From NCBI GenBank assembly GCA_910588015.1, contig CAJUOK010000005.1, forward strand, positions 1 to 64,000: 64,000 nt of DNA, in the 5' to 3' direction. The notes beneath the pieces are model-generated. The model had not been told where the DNA came from and ran no database searches. It was given only the letters and a program-made list of their open reading frames with translations. Below are positions 63,944 through 64,000 of this stretch, one piece after another (position 1 is the stretch's first letter; each line of letters begins with the position of its first letter). This DNA is from an uncultured Christensenellaceae bacterium. Its GTDB lineage: Bacteria > Bacillota > Clostridia > Christensenellales > UBA3700. Made by a program: the position numbers and the translations under genes.

Positions 63944-64000
63944 TATCTAAATTGAAAAAAATTCCCAAATTCGCCATAAAATCAAAAGTGTAAAATTTGC

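Overview
The window looks like a chromosome segment from a low-GC, probably uncultured, gut-type Bacillota (Clostridia-like). Support comes from strong AGGAGG-type ribosome binding sites, TTGACA-17-TATAAT promoters, a zinc-type S18, Bacillota-style str and rpsF-ssb-rpsR operons, UGG for tryptophan with UGA as stop, lipoprotein signal peptides, and sugar-scavenging genes. No rRNA, CRISPR array, intact insertion sequence or prophage structural gene was seen. The exact lineage cannot be fixed from the sequence alone.

Layout. 1-4.9 kb: str operon rpsL-rpsG-fusA-tuf (minus strand) with its own promoter, a second promoter before tuf and a terminator after it. 5-12.6 kb: accessory genes, namely a membrane protein, a class II Fic protein, tRNA-Thr with an imperfect tandem duplication of its 3' end and terminator, an apparently leaderless membrane gene, a TetR-regulated ABC-2 exporter operon, and a GPH sugar symporter. 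12.8-24.8 kb: GH20 hexosaminidase, lipoprotein, acyltransferase plus DUF6320-like protein, SdpI-like protein, an alr/D-amino acid aminotransferase pair, a PH-domain protein with an acidic tail, a frameshifted lipoprotein gene and a second GPH symporter. 24.9-26 kb: four small XRE/Cro-type regulators with palindromic operators. 26.2-40.2 kb: an unusual, tightly packed eight-gene operon (see below). 40.4-46.4 kb: rpsF-ssb-rpsR, gltX, an M20 dipeptidase, an HD dNTPase and a YgjP-type metallopeptidase. 46.6-55.5 kb: GH38 alpha-mannosidase, a large anchored protein, and two paralogous double-zinc-ribbon membrane proteins with an XRE regulator between them. 55.6-63.9 kb: inositol catabolic operon iolJ-C-B-D-E-A-G from one near-consensus promoter.

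The main candidate for an undescribed system is the eight-gene operon, transcribed from about 40.26 kb down to a 21-bp-stem terminator at 26.14-26.19 kb. In order it encodes an Hsp70/actin-fold ATPase, an SNF2-like ATPase with a large Cys-rich tail, a multi-zinc-ribbon protein, a five-TM protein with Ig/MBG-like extracytoplasmic repeats, a zinc-ribbon/TPR-like protein, a coiled-coil protein, a helical protein that resembles ESCRT-III in layout and ends in a MIM1-like motif, and a classical AAA ATPase resembling Vps4 (helical N-domain, KSYVG pore loop, C-terminal PSIS helix). My inference is that this is a membrane-associated remodelling or envelope-stress machine in which chaperone, motor and ESCRT-like parts work under a surface-exposed sensor. 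No activity is shown by the sequence.

The remaining genes suggest a scavenger of host or dietary glycans and inositol: GH20, GH38, two GPH symporters and a full myo-inositol pathway without an obvious local inositol transporter or IolR. Several small regulators share TACAGT/ACTGTA-type or TACAGCA-type operator motifs, which links the 25-26 kb regulator cluster with the 52-55 kb zinc-ribbon genes.
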